NCBI GenBank assembly: GCA_021808875.1
Contig: JAKBAU010000001.1
Span: 1-50,980 of the forward strand
Origin: Pseudomonadota bacterium
GTDB lineage: Bacteria; Pseudomonadota; Alphaproteobacteria; Micropepsales; Micropepsaceae
DNA length: 50,980 nt
Direction of reading: 5' to 3'
Part shown: positions 35,050-43,880 of the stretch, in pieces
Position numbering within the stretch: the stretch's first letter is position 1
Layout: the number at the start of each line of letters is the position of its first letter
Position numbers and translations under genes: made by a program
The notes under the pieces: model-generated
What the model was told of the DNA's origin: nothing
Seen by the model: the letters and a program-made list of their open reading frames with translations, nothing else
Database searches by the model: none

Positions 35050-35147
35050 TTTTCCAAGAATATTTCTGTTCAGATCACCAGATTTTTCTTGGCTATGGAA
35101 CCGTTATGCGATAGTTTGCGGTCGTTCCACCTTCAAACGAGCCCGCC

Positions 35148-35657
35148 ATGCCGCCCGACGAGCCCCGCCACCCCGTTGCCCGCCGCCCAGGCGGACGTCG
35201 TGAGACAATGATGCAAGCCATTGCCCGCATCTCCGCAGGCGTGGACGCCTGGGACAACCGGCCTCTGAAGCGCAAACGGCAACGGCCCGCCGCCGATTAC
35301 ATCCGCTCCGCCGACGTCGCGCGCATTCTTCCGCTCAGCCCGCGACAGATTTTGCAAATGACAGTCGATAAGCATTTGCCGGGCTTCAAAATCCGCGGCT
35401 TCGCTGGCTGGCTATATCGCGAAGCCGACGTGCGAGCCGTGATTCCAACCCGATTCGGCGGCTTATCCCAGCCGCAGCAGGAGACCCAGCCGTCATGCAC
35501 CCCAGGCACAACGTCGCCAAAGAAGACCCGGACCACAACCTCTACAAAAGGGGCGAAGTTTACTGGTGTCGCTACGTCCTTGGGGGCACGGAGCACCGAG
35601 TCTCGCTACGGACAGTTAATGTCGCGGCTGCGCGGAAAGAGAGAAACAAGCTCCTAA
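35148..35657 (+). CDS. Excisionase/AlpA-like helix-turn-helix protein
   Basis: A 169-residue ORF whose residues ~50-100 form a MerR/AlpA-type winged helix (YIRSADVARILPLSPRQILQ, then GFKIRGFAGWLYREADVRAVI), the usual fold of excisionases and recombination directionality factors. It lies directly before the integrase on the same strand, as expected for a regulator of excision. The residues after ~115 are low-complexity, threonine- and serine-rich, and overlap the integrase start by 163 nt in another frame, so the natural stop may have been lost by a frameshift. Confidence 0.6.
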   Translation: MPPDEPRHPVARRPGGRRETMMQAIARISAGVDAWDNRPLKRKRQRPAADYIRSADVARILPLSPRQILQMTVDKHLPGFKIRGFAGWLYREADVRAVIPTRFGGLSQPQQETQPSCTPGTTSPKKTRTTTSTKGAKFTGVATSLGARSTESRYGQLMSRLRGKRETSS

Positions 35658-36655
35658 AGGCTGCTGACGACAGGCGCGACGGCAAGCCAATCGCGCGCGT
35701 GCATATCTGGGAAGATGCGGTGTCCGTATTCCTGGTGAACGTATTGGACGTAGGGAAAAAGTATTCCCCCTCGACAGCCAAGCGGTATCAGGTTTCCCTC
35801 CGGCAGCTCGGGCCTGTGCTGGAGGGGACGCCACTAGAGGAAATCACGACCGGAACCGTGTCCGACTACGTAAAGGCCCGTCAGCAGGAAGGTGCGAGCG
35901 TCAGCACAATCCGGAATGATTTGACCGCATGGTCGATGGTAATGTCGTTTGCCGCATCGGAGCGAATGGTTGAAGGTAACCAGTTGCGCGCTTACGAGCG
36001 CGAATGGCTCGGAGAGGACGAGGACGCGCTGGATCCGCCGCTGGATGCCGAGGCTGCGGAGATGGTCCGCGAGGTGTCGGAGTGGTCTCGGGACATGGCT
36101 GACCTTATGGTCTGGCTCAGGGAAACCGGAATGCGGCTGGGCGAAGCGCTGCACGCAATGGCCGAGGACATCCACCCGGACCAGCTCGCCATCACCTTGT
36201 CCCGGGGCGTCAAGGGCAACCGGCGGTCCGGAAAAAAGACGCGCACCATCCAACTTGGAAGGGCGGCCGCACTGTTGGATCGGCTGCCCAGGAAGGGAAG
36301 GCTGTTCGCGCGATTGTCGATCGACAGCGCAGTCGTGAGCACGCGCTACGGACAGTGGAAGCGGCAACGCCAGGCGCGCGAGGCGAAGGCAGCTAAAGCT
36401 GCGGGCAGGGTGGAGGTAACGCTGCGCATTTTCCGGCTGCACGATTTGCGACACGCGTTCGCCATTGCGTCCGTGATTGATGCTCCGAACCGTATCGTGG
36501 AGCTGCAAAAGCACCTCGGGCACGCGTCGGTTAAGACGACCGAAACATACACGCGCTTCCTGGACCAGCACGCCATCCGGCACCATTCGCGGAATGCCGC
36601 CCTATTCGGCTCGCTGCCTGAGGCGCCTGTGCGAACTTCGGCGCGCGCGGCCTGA
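35495..36655 (+). CDS. Tyrosine-type site-specific integrase
   Basis: A 386-residue phage/ICE-type tyrosine recombinase that would insert and excise the island at the adjacent tRNA-Ser gene. There is an N-terminal arm-binding part (NLYKRGEVYWCRYVLGGTEH), a core-binding SAM-like domain (~70-170), and a catalytic domain with R214 (ETGMRLGEAL), K248/K249, H316-x-x-R319 (LHDLRHAFA), H343 (LGHASVKTTETYTRF) and nucleophile Y352. All residues of the R-K-H-R-H-Y set are present, so it looks functional. The stop codon is ~120 bases from the 3' end of the tRNA gene. Confidence 0.92.
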   Translation: MHPRHNVAKEDPDHNLYKRGEVYWCRYVLGGTEHRVSLRTVNVAAARKERNKLLKAADDRRDGKPIARVHIWEDAVSVFLVNVLDVGKKYSPSTAKRYQVSLRQLGPVLEGTPLEEITTGTVSDYVKARQQEGASVSTIRNDLTAWSMVMSFAASERMVEGNQLRAYEREWLGEDEDALDPPLDAEAAEMVREVSEWSRDMADLMVWLRETGMRLGEALHAMAEDIHPDQLAITLSRGVKGNRRSGKKTRTIQLGRAAALLDRLPRKGRLFARLSIDSAVVSTRYGQWKRQRQAREAKAAKAAGRVEVTLRIFRLHDLRHAFAIASVIDAPNRIVELQKHLGHASVKTTETYTRFLDQHAIRHHSRNAALFGSLPEAPVRTSARAA

Positions 36656-36660
36656 GGAAT

Positions 36661-36699
36661 GGGTCGGCACAGAGGGTCGGCACAGAGGGTCGGCACAGA
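36661..36699. repeat. Three tandem 13-bp repeats
   Basis: GGGTCGGCACAGA occurs three times without a gap, between the integrase stop and the tRNA gene. The array could be a binding site for integrase arms or simple slippage. Confidence 0.85.
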
Positions 36700-36775
36700 G
36701 GCACAAACACCGCTAAATAGATTAACGGTTTTTGTCCCGACCGCCTCGGTCTAACCCATTGATTGTAAGCAAATT

Positions 36776-36868
36776 TGGCGGAGGGGATGAGATTCGAACT
36801 CACGGTACGGGTTGACCCCGTACAACGGTTTAGCAAACCGCCGCCTTCAGCCACTCGGCCACCCCTCC
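36776..36868 (-). tRNA. tRNA-Ser (anticodon GCU)
   Basis: On the minus strand the sequence runs from GGAGGGGTGGCCGAGTGGC to CCCCTCCGCCA, with a 7-bp acceptor stem, a GTTCGAATC T-loop, a long variable arm (TACGGGG...CCGTA) and anticodon loop TTTGCTAAA (anticodon GCT). CCA is encoded. It reads AGC/AGU codons. The integrase gene lies just beyond its 3' end, marking it as the probable island attachment site. Confidence 0.93.
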
Positions 36869-36969
36869 GCCTGGGCAACATCCCTGAACCCCCCGGTCAC
36901 CCGAAGAGTCAGACACGGCGTTTGCAAATCCTCTTGTAGGCAAGCGCCGGCCCAACGTCAAACCCGAAT

Positions 36970-37596
36970 CTAGCTGAGCGCCACCTCGAAACCCCTCGCT
37001 GTCGCCGGACGCGCCATCATCGCCGCATACCACCGTTGCACATTCGGGAAATTCGCCAGATCGATCTTGTGCCGCTCATGCCGCCATGCCCAGCCCAGAA
37101 TGGCAAAGTCGGCAATCGACACGTCGTCCGCTACGTATTCATGGTGCGCCAGCCGGCGGTCCAGGACACCGTACAATCTGGCGGTTTCCTTGGAATACCG
37201 CTCCAGCCCGTACCGCTGGTCCGCCAGGTTTTCGACTTGCAGGAAGTGATGCACCTGGCCGGGCATCGGGCCGAATCCGCCCATCTGCCACATCAGCCAC
37301 TCCAGCACCGGCACCTGCTTGCGCGGGTCGGCCGGATAGAATTTGCCGGTCTTCTGCCCCAGATAGATCAGGATCGCCCCGGACTCGAAAACACTGATCG
37401 GCTGCCCGCCCGGGCCATCCGGGTCGATAATTGCCGGAATCCGGTTGTTCGGGCTGATTTTCAGAAAGTCCGGATCGAACTGTTCGTTTTTCGAGATGTT
37501 GACCGTATGCACATTATACGGCAGGCCCATCTCCTCCAGCGCCACGCTGATCTTGCGCCCGTTGGGTGTATTCCAGGTGTAAAGTTCGATCGCCAT
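36970..37596 (-). CDS. Glutathione S-transferase, YfcG/Ure2p-like
   Basis: A 208-residue GST-family protein from ATG 37596; a longer open frame upstream is antisense to xth and is not used. The thioredoxin-fold domain has WNTPNGRKISVALEEMG at the start, the cis-proline motif SPNNRIPAI and ESGAILIYL. The helical C-terminal domain ends with a typical VSIADFAILGW segment. The NTPNG active-site motif is that of nu-class/YfcG enzymes, which have disulfide reductase and peroxidase activity with glutathione. It is a core gene on the right side of the tRNA. Confidence 0.9.
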   Translation of the reverse strand: MAIELYTWNTPNGRKISVALEEMGLPYNVHTVNISKNEQFDPDFLKISPNNRIPAIIDPDGPGGQPISVFESGAILIYLGQKTGKFYPADPRKQVPVLEWLMWQMGGFGPMPGQVHHFLQVENLADQRYGLERYSKETARLYGVLDRRLAHHEYVADDVSIADFAILGWAWRHERHKIDLANFPNVQRWYAAMMARPATARGFEVALS

Positions 37597-37680
37597 GTTC
37601 CGCCCTTGCGTAAGGTTTACCCGCACTGTGACCACAAGCACGCTATCCGGGCAAGGCGCCGGCCAAGGGAGTGAACCGAC

Positions 37681-38451
37681 GTGAAAATCGCCACCTGGAA
37701 CGTCAATTCGATCCGCCAGCGGGAAGGCCACGTGCAGCGATGGCTGCAGAAAGCCCAGCCTGACGTGCTGTTCCTGCAAGAGATCAAGTGCGAAACCACG
37801 GCCTTCCCTGCCCTGCCGTTCCACGGGCTTGGCTACACGGCCGAAGCGGTCGGGCAAAAATCATATAACGGGGTGGCTGTCCTGTCCCGTATTCCGTTCA
37901 CCGTCGTTCATCGCGCTTTGCCCGGCCTGCCCGAGGACGACGCCCAGGCCCGCTATATCGAGATCGAAGCCGGGGACATCACCATGATCGGCATTTACCT
38001 GCCGAACGGCAACAGCCGTGGCGCGGAGGGTTTTGCCTACAAGCTCGCCTGGATGGACCGCCTCGCCGAACGGACGCAGACGCTGCTGGATCGGGACCGC
38101 CAGCTGATCGTCACGGGCGATTTCAACGTCTGTCCCACCGATGAAGACTATGCCCCCGGCGCGCTGTCGCCGGATGACGCGCTCAACCGACCGGAATCGC
38201 GGGCGCGCTACCGCCGGCTGCTTTGGATGGGGCTGACCGATGCCATCAGGGCGGTGCATCCGCAGGGGCCAATCTACACGTTCTGGGACTATCAGGCCGG
38301 GGCGTGGCAGCGCGACATGGGGCTACGTATCGACCATGCCCTGTTGTCGCCCGCCCTGGCGGAGCGGCTGATTTCCGCCGACCCCGACAAGGCGGAACGC
38401 GACCAGCCGCAACCCTCCGACCATGTGCCGGTGTTGATCACGTTGGGCTGA
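37681..38451 (+). CDS. xth: Exodeoxyribonuclease III
   Basis: A 256-residue AP endonuclease and 3'-5' exonuclease acting in base-excision repair of DNA. Motifs include ATWNVNSIR at the N-terminus, LQEIKCE (metal-binding Glu), GDFNVCP, and the C-terminal QPSDHVPVLI with the catalytic Asp-His pair. The length fits the ExoIII family. The start is GTG 37681, with GGGAG upstream. The gene converges with the YXWGXW gene, only 3 bases away. Confidence 0.93.
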   Translation: MKIATWNVNSIRQREGHVQRWLQKAQPDVLFLQEIKCETTAFPALPFHGLGYTAEAVGQKSYNGVAVLSRIPFTVVHRALPGLPEDDAQARYIEIEAGDITMIGIYLPNGNSRGAEGFAYKLAWMDRLAERTQTLLDRDRQLIVTGDFNVCPTDEDYAPGALSPDDALNRPESRARYRRLLWMGLTDAIRAVHPQGPIYTFWDYQAGAWQRDMGLRIDHALLSPALAERLISADPDKAERDQPQPSDHVPVLITLG

Positions 38452-38454
38452 CCG

Positions 38455-38754
38455 CTATTCCCAGTGCGCGGGCCGCCAGACGTACCGGCCCAGGCGCGGC
38501 GCCCACCGCCAATGGCCCGCGACGTAATGACCATAATACGGGCGGCGCTGCACGTAACGGCCACCGATCCAAATGTAACGGTAGCCGTCCCAGCGCCAGT
38601 GACCCGGTTGCCAGATGACCGGGCCGGCAGGGGCTGGCGGCACCACTTCGATACGCGGCGGGGGAACCGGCGCATAGGTTGGCGGCGGGGGCTGCGCGAC
38701 GGCACTGCCGACGCCAATCAGCAAAACCGCCGCTCCCATCGTGATCCACTTCAT
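38455..38754 (-). CDS. YXWGXW-repeat secreted protein
   Basis: A 99-residue exported protein from ATG 38754. It has a signal peptide (MKWITMGAAVLLIGVGSAVA), a proline-rich stretch, then repeats of the YXWGXW type (IWQPGHWRWDGYRYIWIGG; GHYVAGHWRWAPR; YVWRPAHWE). Members of this family (PF12779) are periplasmic or outer-membrane associated and their function is not established. The gene converges on xth. Confidence 0.85.
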   Translation of the reverse strand: MKWITMGAAVLLIGVGSAVAQPPPPTYAPVPPPRIEVVPPAPAGPVIWQPGHWRWDGYRYIWIGGRYVQRRPYYGHYVAGHWRWAPRLGRYVWRPAHWE

Positions 38755-39054
38755 CGCTCGACTCCTGTGTCCATATCCGGCCCCGCCGGCCGGGCGGCGC
38801 GGCATCGGCCCCTGCGGCGCGCATTATGCCATCGTACTTCGTAACCGCCGGTTCCCGACTGTAACATCCCGTCATCAATCCGGCGCGCCACTCGTAACCA
38901 CGCCGGTCACGTTCACTGCTACGTAAACCGCAGGCATACCCCCACGCTCACGCAATCGTTTATTACCACAGTAACACTTGTGTCTTGCCGGATCGATGCG
39001 ACAACGCTTGAACAGGACCCGACGCAATCTGCTTGCCAGGGAGTATCCGCACCC
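38755..39054. other. Intergenic region between divergent genes
   Basis: About 300 bases with the promoters of the YXWGXW gene (minus) and the small gene at 39055 (plus). No RNA gene or conserved element is apparent. Confidence 0.5.
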
Positions 39055-39288
39055 ATGCGCCTAAGTAAAGAAGCACTGTCGATCAAGGTCGTCGTCCGCC
39101 GCGGCAGACGTGGCGCGACGCCATTTGTTTGGGAAATCAACCGGGACAGCATGTCCGAACCGATTTTCGTCTCCGCCGAGGCATTCGTCAGCATGGAGGA
39201 GGCCTTCCGAGCCGGCCATGCCCGGTTGGCCGAGTTCACGCCGGGGACGATGCCGGAAACGACGGATTCGTATGCCGAAATGGGATAA
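39055..39288 (+). CDS. Small hypothetical protein
   Basis: A 77-residue protein from ATG 39055 (a GTG at 38980 extends the frame). The product reads as strand-rich then helical: SIKVVVRRGRRGATPFVWEI, then FVSMEEAFRAGHARLAEF. It has no signal peptide and no recognised domain. It lies 71 bases before the secreted hypothetical gene at 39360, in the same direction. Confidence 0.6.
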   Translation: MRLSKEALSIKVVVRRGRRGATPFVWEINRDSMSEPIFVSAEAFVSMEEAFRAGHARLAEFTPGTMPETTDSYAEMG

Positions 39289-39359
39289 TTTCCGGTTCGC
39301 GTTAAGCCCGCGTTAGGAATTTGCCGCCAAACTGCCGAACGGACTTCCAGGAGGCAGGG

Positions 39360-39812
39360 ATGAAACGCTCGATACCGGCGCTGACGATGGCGCTTTTGCT
39401 CGTCGCGGCGCCGGCCGGTGCGTTCGATGCCCAAGGCGCCGATATTATCGGTTTGCGCCTGGGCATTCCCCGGGCAGAGGCAACCGCCATTCTGCGCCGG
39501 CAGGGTTTTTCGGTCACACCGAACGACGACTCTCTGACAGCGCGAACACGGGACGGCGATTTGACCATCGATCTGAAGGACGGGCGGGTGCGCGAAATCC
39601 GCTATGTGTTCAATGCGCGCGGCGCTGGCGAACCCGACAGGATTCCGGCCTCGGTTCTCGATCGGTTCGGGCAGCCCAACCAGTCTGAACCGATGACCTG
39701 GTGTCAGGTCGGCGCGCGCGGGGGAAAATGCCTGGACGGCGCCGCCGCGCTTATTTTCGTGCCTGAAACGCTGACGCTGGTCCTGCGGGCCGGCACCCCG
39801 GTGCAACGGTAA
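39360..39812 (+). CDS. Hypothetical periplasmic protein
   Basis: A 150-residue exported protein from ATG 39360, preceded by a strong ribosome-binding site (AGGAGG 7 bases upstream). It has a signal peptide (MKRSIPALTMALLLVAAPAGA) and a mature domain with GLRLGIPRAEATAILRRQGF and two cysteines (WCQVGARGGKCL) probably forming a disulfide. The fold is reminiscent of small SmpA/BamE-like periplasmic domains, but this is only an impression. Confidence 0.7.
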   Translation: MKRSIPALTMALLLVAAPAGAFDAQGADIIGLRLGIPRAEATAILRRQGFSVTPNDDSLTARTRDGDLTIDLKDGRVREIRYVFNARGAGEPDRIPASVLDRFGQPNQSEPMTWCQVGARGGKCLDGAAALIFVPETLTLVLRAGTPVQR

Positions 39813-39861
39813 ACACTAAGCATAAACCATTTATTAACTATTTTCGATTAAACAAACCGGC

Positions 39862-40617
39862 ATGAACTGGCGTCTTCCCCTGGCCTTGCTGGCACTTTTT
39901 CTTCCCGTCCGGGTCAAAGCGGATACGCAGCCCCTCACCCGGGCCATGCCGAACCAAATGTGCCGGCAGGCGATCGTTGCCGCGGAACGCGCACATGGCA
40001 TACCCCCATATCTGCTGGCGGCGATTGCGCGGGTGGAAAGCGGGCGGAAAGATCAGGCATCCGGCGCATACAATCCGTGGCCATGGACGATCGACTTCGA
40101 CGGTCAGGGCAGTTTCTACGACGTAAAGACTCAGGCAGTCGCCGCCGCCACCGCGATGCGCCCCCGGGTGACCCGCTCCATCGATGTCGGCTGCCTGCAA
40201 ATCAGCCTGACTCACCATCCAGATGCCTTCGCCAGCATGGATCAGGCGTTCGATCCAATGGCAAATGCCGATTACGCCGCGCGCCTGCTGCTGCAATTGT
40301 TCGGCAAGACCCAATCCTGGCCCAGGGCGGTGGAACTGTACCACTCCGGCACGACGGAACTGGGCGCCGATTACCGGACGAAAGTTTATGCGGCCTGGCC
40401 CGAGGAGCGGAAGCTGGCCGAATCCGGCGGGGCGACGCCGCAGGCAGCGGGCTGGCCCTCGACCGTAAACCGCAACCTGATGACAGCTCCCTTCCGCGAG
40501 AACGCGCCAAAAATCCTGCTTCGCACGCCATCGATCTCGGGGGACATTCCGCCCGGCCGCACGTTGGACGCCTATCGAACCGCGCCCGTGCGCATGGCAT
40601 ACCGGTTGGCGCCTTAG
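39862..40617 (+). CDS. Lytic transglycosylase (SLT domain)
   Basis: A 251-residue periplasmic peptidoglycan-cleaving enzyme of the Slt/MltC-type family. It has a signal peptide (MNWRLPLALLALFLPVRVKA) and an SLT domain with catalytic E59 in AAIARVESG, then the conserved GCLQISLTHHP, and a helical segment ANADYAARLLLQLFG. The reaction is non-hydrolytic cleavage of the MurNAc-GlcNAc bond. The ~60 C-terminal residues are low in complexity. It follows the gene at 39360 by 49 bases and is probably in the same transcript. Confidence 0.85.
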   Translation: MNWRLPLALLALFLPVRVKADTQPLTRAMPNQMCRQAIVAAERAHGIPPYLLAAIARVESGRKDQASGAYNPWPWTIDFDGQGSFYDVKTQAVAAATAMRPRVTRSIDVGCLQISLTHHPDAFASMDQAFDPMANADYAARLLLQLFGKTQSWPRAVELYHSGTTELGADYRTKVYAAWPEERKLAESGGATPQAAGWPSTVNRNLMTAPFRENAPKILLRTPSISGDIPPGRTLDAYRTAPVRMAYRLAP

Positions 40618-40849
40618 CCGGCGTCCAGGCCGGCGTTACATCCCCGAAACGCGGGTAGTGTTTGGGGGAACGACCCCGCACACCAAGCGGCGGAGTCCCG
40701 CAATTCCGCTTACGGCGAGCGCCGGGACAAACGGAGCGGCCAACGCCCCTTTTTGCCCGGTCATGCCGCCACCCGGGCGCGTCCGCGGATGAAATCGATT
40801 ACGGTGCCCAACGATCCGCAAGCCCGCCATCCGGGGCCGCGCACGCCGC

Positions 40850-42046
40850 CTACCCGGCGTGCGCCCGTAACGCCGCCAAACCCTTCTTCAGATCGGCGAT
40901 CAGGTCGTCCACGTCCTCCAGCCCGATATGAATGCGCACCAACGGACCGGCGAACTGGCCGCTGCCGGCCGTGCGGGTCACGAATCCGGTGGTGGGAACC
41001 GCCAGACTTTCGTAGCCGCCCCACGATGCGCCGATCCCGAACAGCTCCAACGCCTCCACAAAGGCGTGGGTGGCGGCAGGCGAGAAGCTCGGTTTGAACT
41101 CCACCCCGAACAGGCTGCACGCACCGGTGAAGTCGCGCCGCCAGAGATCATGGCCGGGCGCCCCGGGCAGGCCGGGATGCAGCACCCGGGCGACCTCCGG
41201 CTGCTGACGCAGCCAGTGGCCGACCTGCAACGCGGACTCCATCTGCGCCTGCAACCGCACCGCCATACTGCGTATGCCGCGCAGGGTCAGCCAGCAATCG
41301 TCCGGGCTGGCGTACTGTCCAAGCATACGGCCGGCGGCATGCAGGATCTGCCAGTCGTCATCGTTGTTGACGGTGATCGCCCCGATCAGCACATCCGAAT
41401 GTCCGGCCGGGTATTTGGTTGCCGCCTGGATCGACACATCGACGCCATGCTTGAACGGCTGGAAGTGATGGATGCCCCAGGTATTGTCCATGAACACCTT
41501 GGCCCCGCCGGCATGGGCGGCGCGGGCGATGGCGGGCACGTCCTGAACCTCAAACGTGTGGCTGCCAGGGCTTTCTGTATAGACTACCCTGGTGTTCGGC
41601 CGCATCAGCGCGGCGATACCCGCCTCGTCGATCTCCGGCATGTAATATGTTGTTTCCACGCCGAAATCGCGCAGCATACCGGATGCGAAGTTGCGCGCCG
41701 GGCCATAGACATGATCCGGCATCAGCATGTGGTCGCCGGCCTTCAGCCACGCCAGCAGCGGCGTGGTCACCGCCGCCAGCCCGGTGGAGACGATATAGCA
41801 CCGCGTCCCGCCCTCGATGGCCGCGATCGCGTCCTCCAGCGCCCAGTGGGTCGCCGAACCACCGGTGCCGTAGGTCAGCACCCGCTCCCCGCGTTTGGCC
41901 TGCAGGGCCTGACGTTCCTTCACTGTCGGCACCAGCACGGTGGACCCGCGCAGCAGCGGCGGGTTGACGAACCCATGCTCCCGTTTCGTTGCCCTACCGA
42001 TATGAGAAAGGGTGGTGCGGAAGCCGCGTTTGGTGTCGTCGGTCAT
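40850..42046 (-). CDS. metC: Cystathionine beta-lyase (PLP-dependent)
   Basis: A 398-residue enzyme of the Cys/Met-metabolism PLP family that cleaves cystathionine to homocysteine, pyruvate and ammonia. PLP lysine is K211 in AATKYPAGHSDVLIG; YGTGGSATHWALEDAIAAIE and DNTWGIHHFQPFKHG, TYTESPGSHTFE-like (VVYTESPGSHTFE) are the typical blocks. The HFQPFKHG motif favours beta-lyase over gamma-synthase. The ATG at 42046 lies 5 bases after the stop of the sulfurtransferase gene, so the two form an operon for sulfur metabolism. Confidence 0.88.
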   Translation of the reverse strand: MTDDTKRGFRTTLSHIGRATKREHGFVNPPLLRGSTVLVPTVKERQALQAKRGERVLTYGTGGSATHWALEDAIAAIEGGTRCYIVSTGLAAVTTPLLAWLKAGDHMLMPDHVYGPARNFASGMLRDFGVETTYYMPEIDEAGIAALMRPNTRVVYTESPGSHTFEVQDVPAIARAAHAGGAKVFMDNTWGIHHFQPFKHGVDVSIQAATKYPAGHSDVLIGAITVNNDDDWQILHAAGRMLGQYASPDDCWLTLRGIRSMAVRLQAQMESALQVGHWLRQQPEVARVLHPGLPGAPGHDLWRRDFTGACSLFGVEFKPSFSPAATHAFVEALELFGIGASWGGYESLAVPTTGFVTRTAGSGQFAGPLVRIHIGLEDVDDLIADLKKGLAALRAHAG

Positions 42047-42051
42047 CAGGG

Positions 42052-42903
42052 TCAGCCTACCTCGATCGGGGTGTCGGGGCGCCCGCCCCACTCGGTCCAG
42101 GACCCGTCATAAACCGCGCCTTCCGGAAAGCCAGCGATTCGCAGCCCAAGCGTCAAAATACAGGCGGTGACGCCCGACCCGCAGCTTGTGACCAGCGGCT
42201 TGGAGCCATCGACTCCAGCAGCCTCGAACCGCGCCCGGACCTCGCCAGCGGGTTTGAAGGTGCCGTCGGGTTTCAGCAGGTCGGTATAGGGCACGCTGGC
42301 GGACCCCGGGATATGGCCGCTGCGCATCCCTGCCCTGGGCTCCGGCACCGCGCCGGTGAAACGCCCGGCGGCGCGGGCATCGAGCACCAGTTCGGAACCG
42401 GAGAGCACGTTGCGCAGGATGTCACCGATGCCGCGCACCTGGCTGGCGCGATAATCCGGCCGGAAAACCCCGGGGGCGGGCGCGGCACCCGCGCCATCAC
42501 CCGTCGGACGCGATTCCCGCACCCATTTCGGCAGTCCGCCATCCAGCACGGCGACGTTGTCGTGACCGAACAGTTCCATCAGCCACCAGCCGCGCGCGGC
42601 CGATGCCAAACCTTTCTGGTCGTAGAACACGACGCGGGAGGTATTGCTGACACCGAGCTGTTGCATCAGTTTGGCGAACCGGCCGGGGGTCGGCACCATG
42701 TGCGGCAGATCGGTATCGGTGTCAGCCACCAGATCGATGTCGAAGTAGCGTGCGCCTGGAATATGGGACTTCAGGAACTCCGCCTGGCCGTCCTTGGCCT
42801 CGTTCGGCAGGTATTTTGTCGCATCGAATACGATCAGATCGGCCGGGCCCAATGCCTCGGCGAGCCATTCGGTTGTTACGAGAGGACCCATGCTCATTCC
42901 CAT
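42052..42903 (-). CDS. sseA: 3-mercaptopyruvate/thiosulfate sulfurtransferase (two rhodanese domains)
   Basis: A 283-residue tandem-rhodanese protein that transfers sulfur from 3-mercaptopyruvate or thiosulfate to an acceptor. The inactive N-terminal domain contains LVVFDATKYLP and HIPGARYFDID; the C-terminal domain has the catalytic loop CGSGVTAC (near residue 242), which resembles the CG[ST]GVTA loop of mercaptopyruvate sulfurtransferases. Two in-frame ATGs at 42897 and 42891 are alternative starts. It is the first gene of the operon with metC. The divergent neighbour begins at 43047. Confidence 0.87.
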   Translation of the reverse strand: MGMSMGPLVTTEWLAEALGPADLIVFDATKYLPNEAKDGQAEFLKSHIPGARYFDIDLVADTDTDLPHMVPTPGRFAKLMQQLGVSNTSRVVFYDQKGLASAARGWWLMELFGHDNVAVLDGGLPKWVRESRPTGDGAGAAPAPGVFRPDYRASQVRGIGDILRNVLSGSELVLDARAAGRFTGAVPEPRAGMRSGHIPGSASVPYTDLLKPDGTFKPAGEVRARFEAAGVDGSKPLVTSCGSGVTACILTLGLRIAGFPEGAVYDGSWTEWGGRPDTPIEVG

Positions 42904-43046
42904 CCGCGAAAGGCAGCCATCCTAAAGGCTGTTCGGGCCGGGTCAAACCGGATGCTTGACCTGCCGCAATGCTGCCCTACCCCGGCATGGCTTACCGTTT
43001 CGTCATCCGGGTGTATTCTAGCCCCGCAAACCAAAGGGTGAACCCA

Positions 43047-43763
43047 ATGATCGTCGCCGACGTCATGACCCGCAACGTCATCACCATCGCCCCCAACGCG
43101 ACGGTGGAGGAAGCCGTCAACATTATGCTGTCGCGGCATATCTCCGGCCTGTTCGTGATGGACAAGGACGGCGATCTGGCCGGCGTCGTCACCGAGGGCG
43201 ACCTGCTGCGCCGCGACGAACTCGGCACCCAGCGCAACCGGTCCTGGTGGCTGCGCCTGCTGGCCTCCCCGGCCCAGCAGGCGTTGGATTTCACCCGGGC
43301 CAACGGACGGTTCGTCCGGGACGTGATGACCGCGGAGGTGCTGAGTATCGGACAGGATGCGCCGCTGGAAGATGTGGTGGCCACGATGGAGAAACACCGT
43401 ATCAAACGGTTGCCCGTCACCGCCGATGGGCGCGTGGTCGGGGTGGTGAGCCGGGCGGATCTGCTGCGGGCGCTGATCGGCCGAACGCGCCGGGCAGAGC
43501 CGATGGCGACCGACGACCGCGCCATCCGCACCGCGATCCTGGCGGCGCTGGAAGCTCAGTCCTGGGCACCGGCCACCACGCTGAACGTCACCGTGACCGA
43601 GGGCGTGGTGGACGTGTGGGGCACGATCACGAACGAGCAGGAACGCCACGGAATCCGCGTGGTCGTGGAAAATGCCGCCGGTGTGAAAGAGGTGCATGAC
43701 CATCTGGTTTACATCGAACCCTATACCGGCATGGTCATCGACGCCCCGGACGAACAAACCTGA
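43047..43763 (+). CDS. CBS-domain protein with C-terminal BON domain
   Basis: A 238-residue cytosolic protein from ATG 43047 (AGGGTG upstream; the frame is open further back). Two CBS repeats (DVMTRNVITIAPNATVEEAV...FVMDKDGDLAGVVTEGDLL; DVMTAEVLSIGQDAPLEDVV...VVGVVSRADLL) form an adenine-nucleotide-binding Bateman module. A BON domain follows (RTAILAALEAQSW...GVVDVWGTITNEQER). Proteins of this type are common in alphaproteobacteria and are thought to sense energy state or stress. A 143-base gap separates it from the divergent sulfurtransferase gene. Confidence 0.88.
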   Translation: MIVADVMTRNVITIAPNATVEEAVNIMLSRHISGLFVMDKDGDLAGVVTEGDLLRRDELGTQRNRSWWLRLLASPAQQALDFTRANGRFVRDVMTAEVLSIGQDAPLEDVVATMEKHRIKRLPVTADGRVVGVVSRADLLRALIGRTRRAEPMATDDRAIRTAILAALEAQSWAPATTLNVTVTEGVVDVWGTITNEQERHGIRVVVENAAGVKEVHDHLVYIEPYTGMVIDAPDEQT

Positions 43764-43880
43764 CAGACGGGCGTCCGTACCCATCGGCCTGCTCTGGCGA
43801 AAACGCCAACGCTGCCCACGTAACGCTGCGGTTCGGCTCCCGTTCCCGGGTTCGCCGCCGACCGGCCACGGAGACCTGCG

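Noticed and set aside
37597..37857. N-terminal extension of the GST frame
   Set aside because: The extension is antisense to xth; the GST domain begins directly at ATG 37596.
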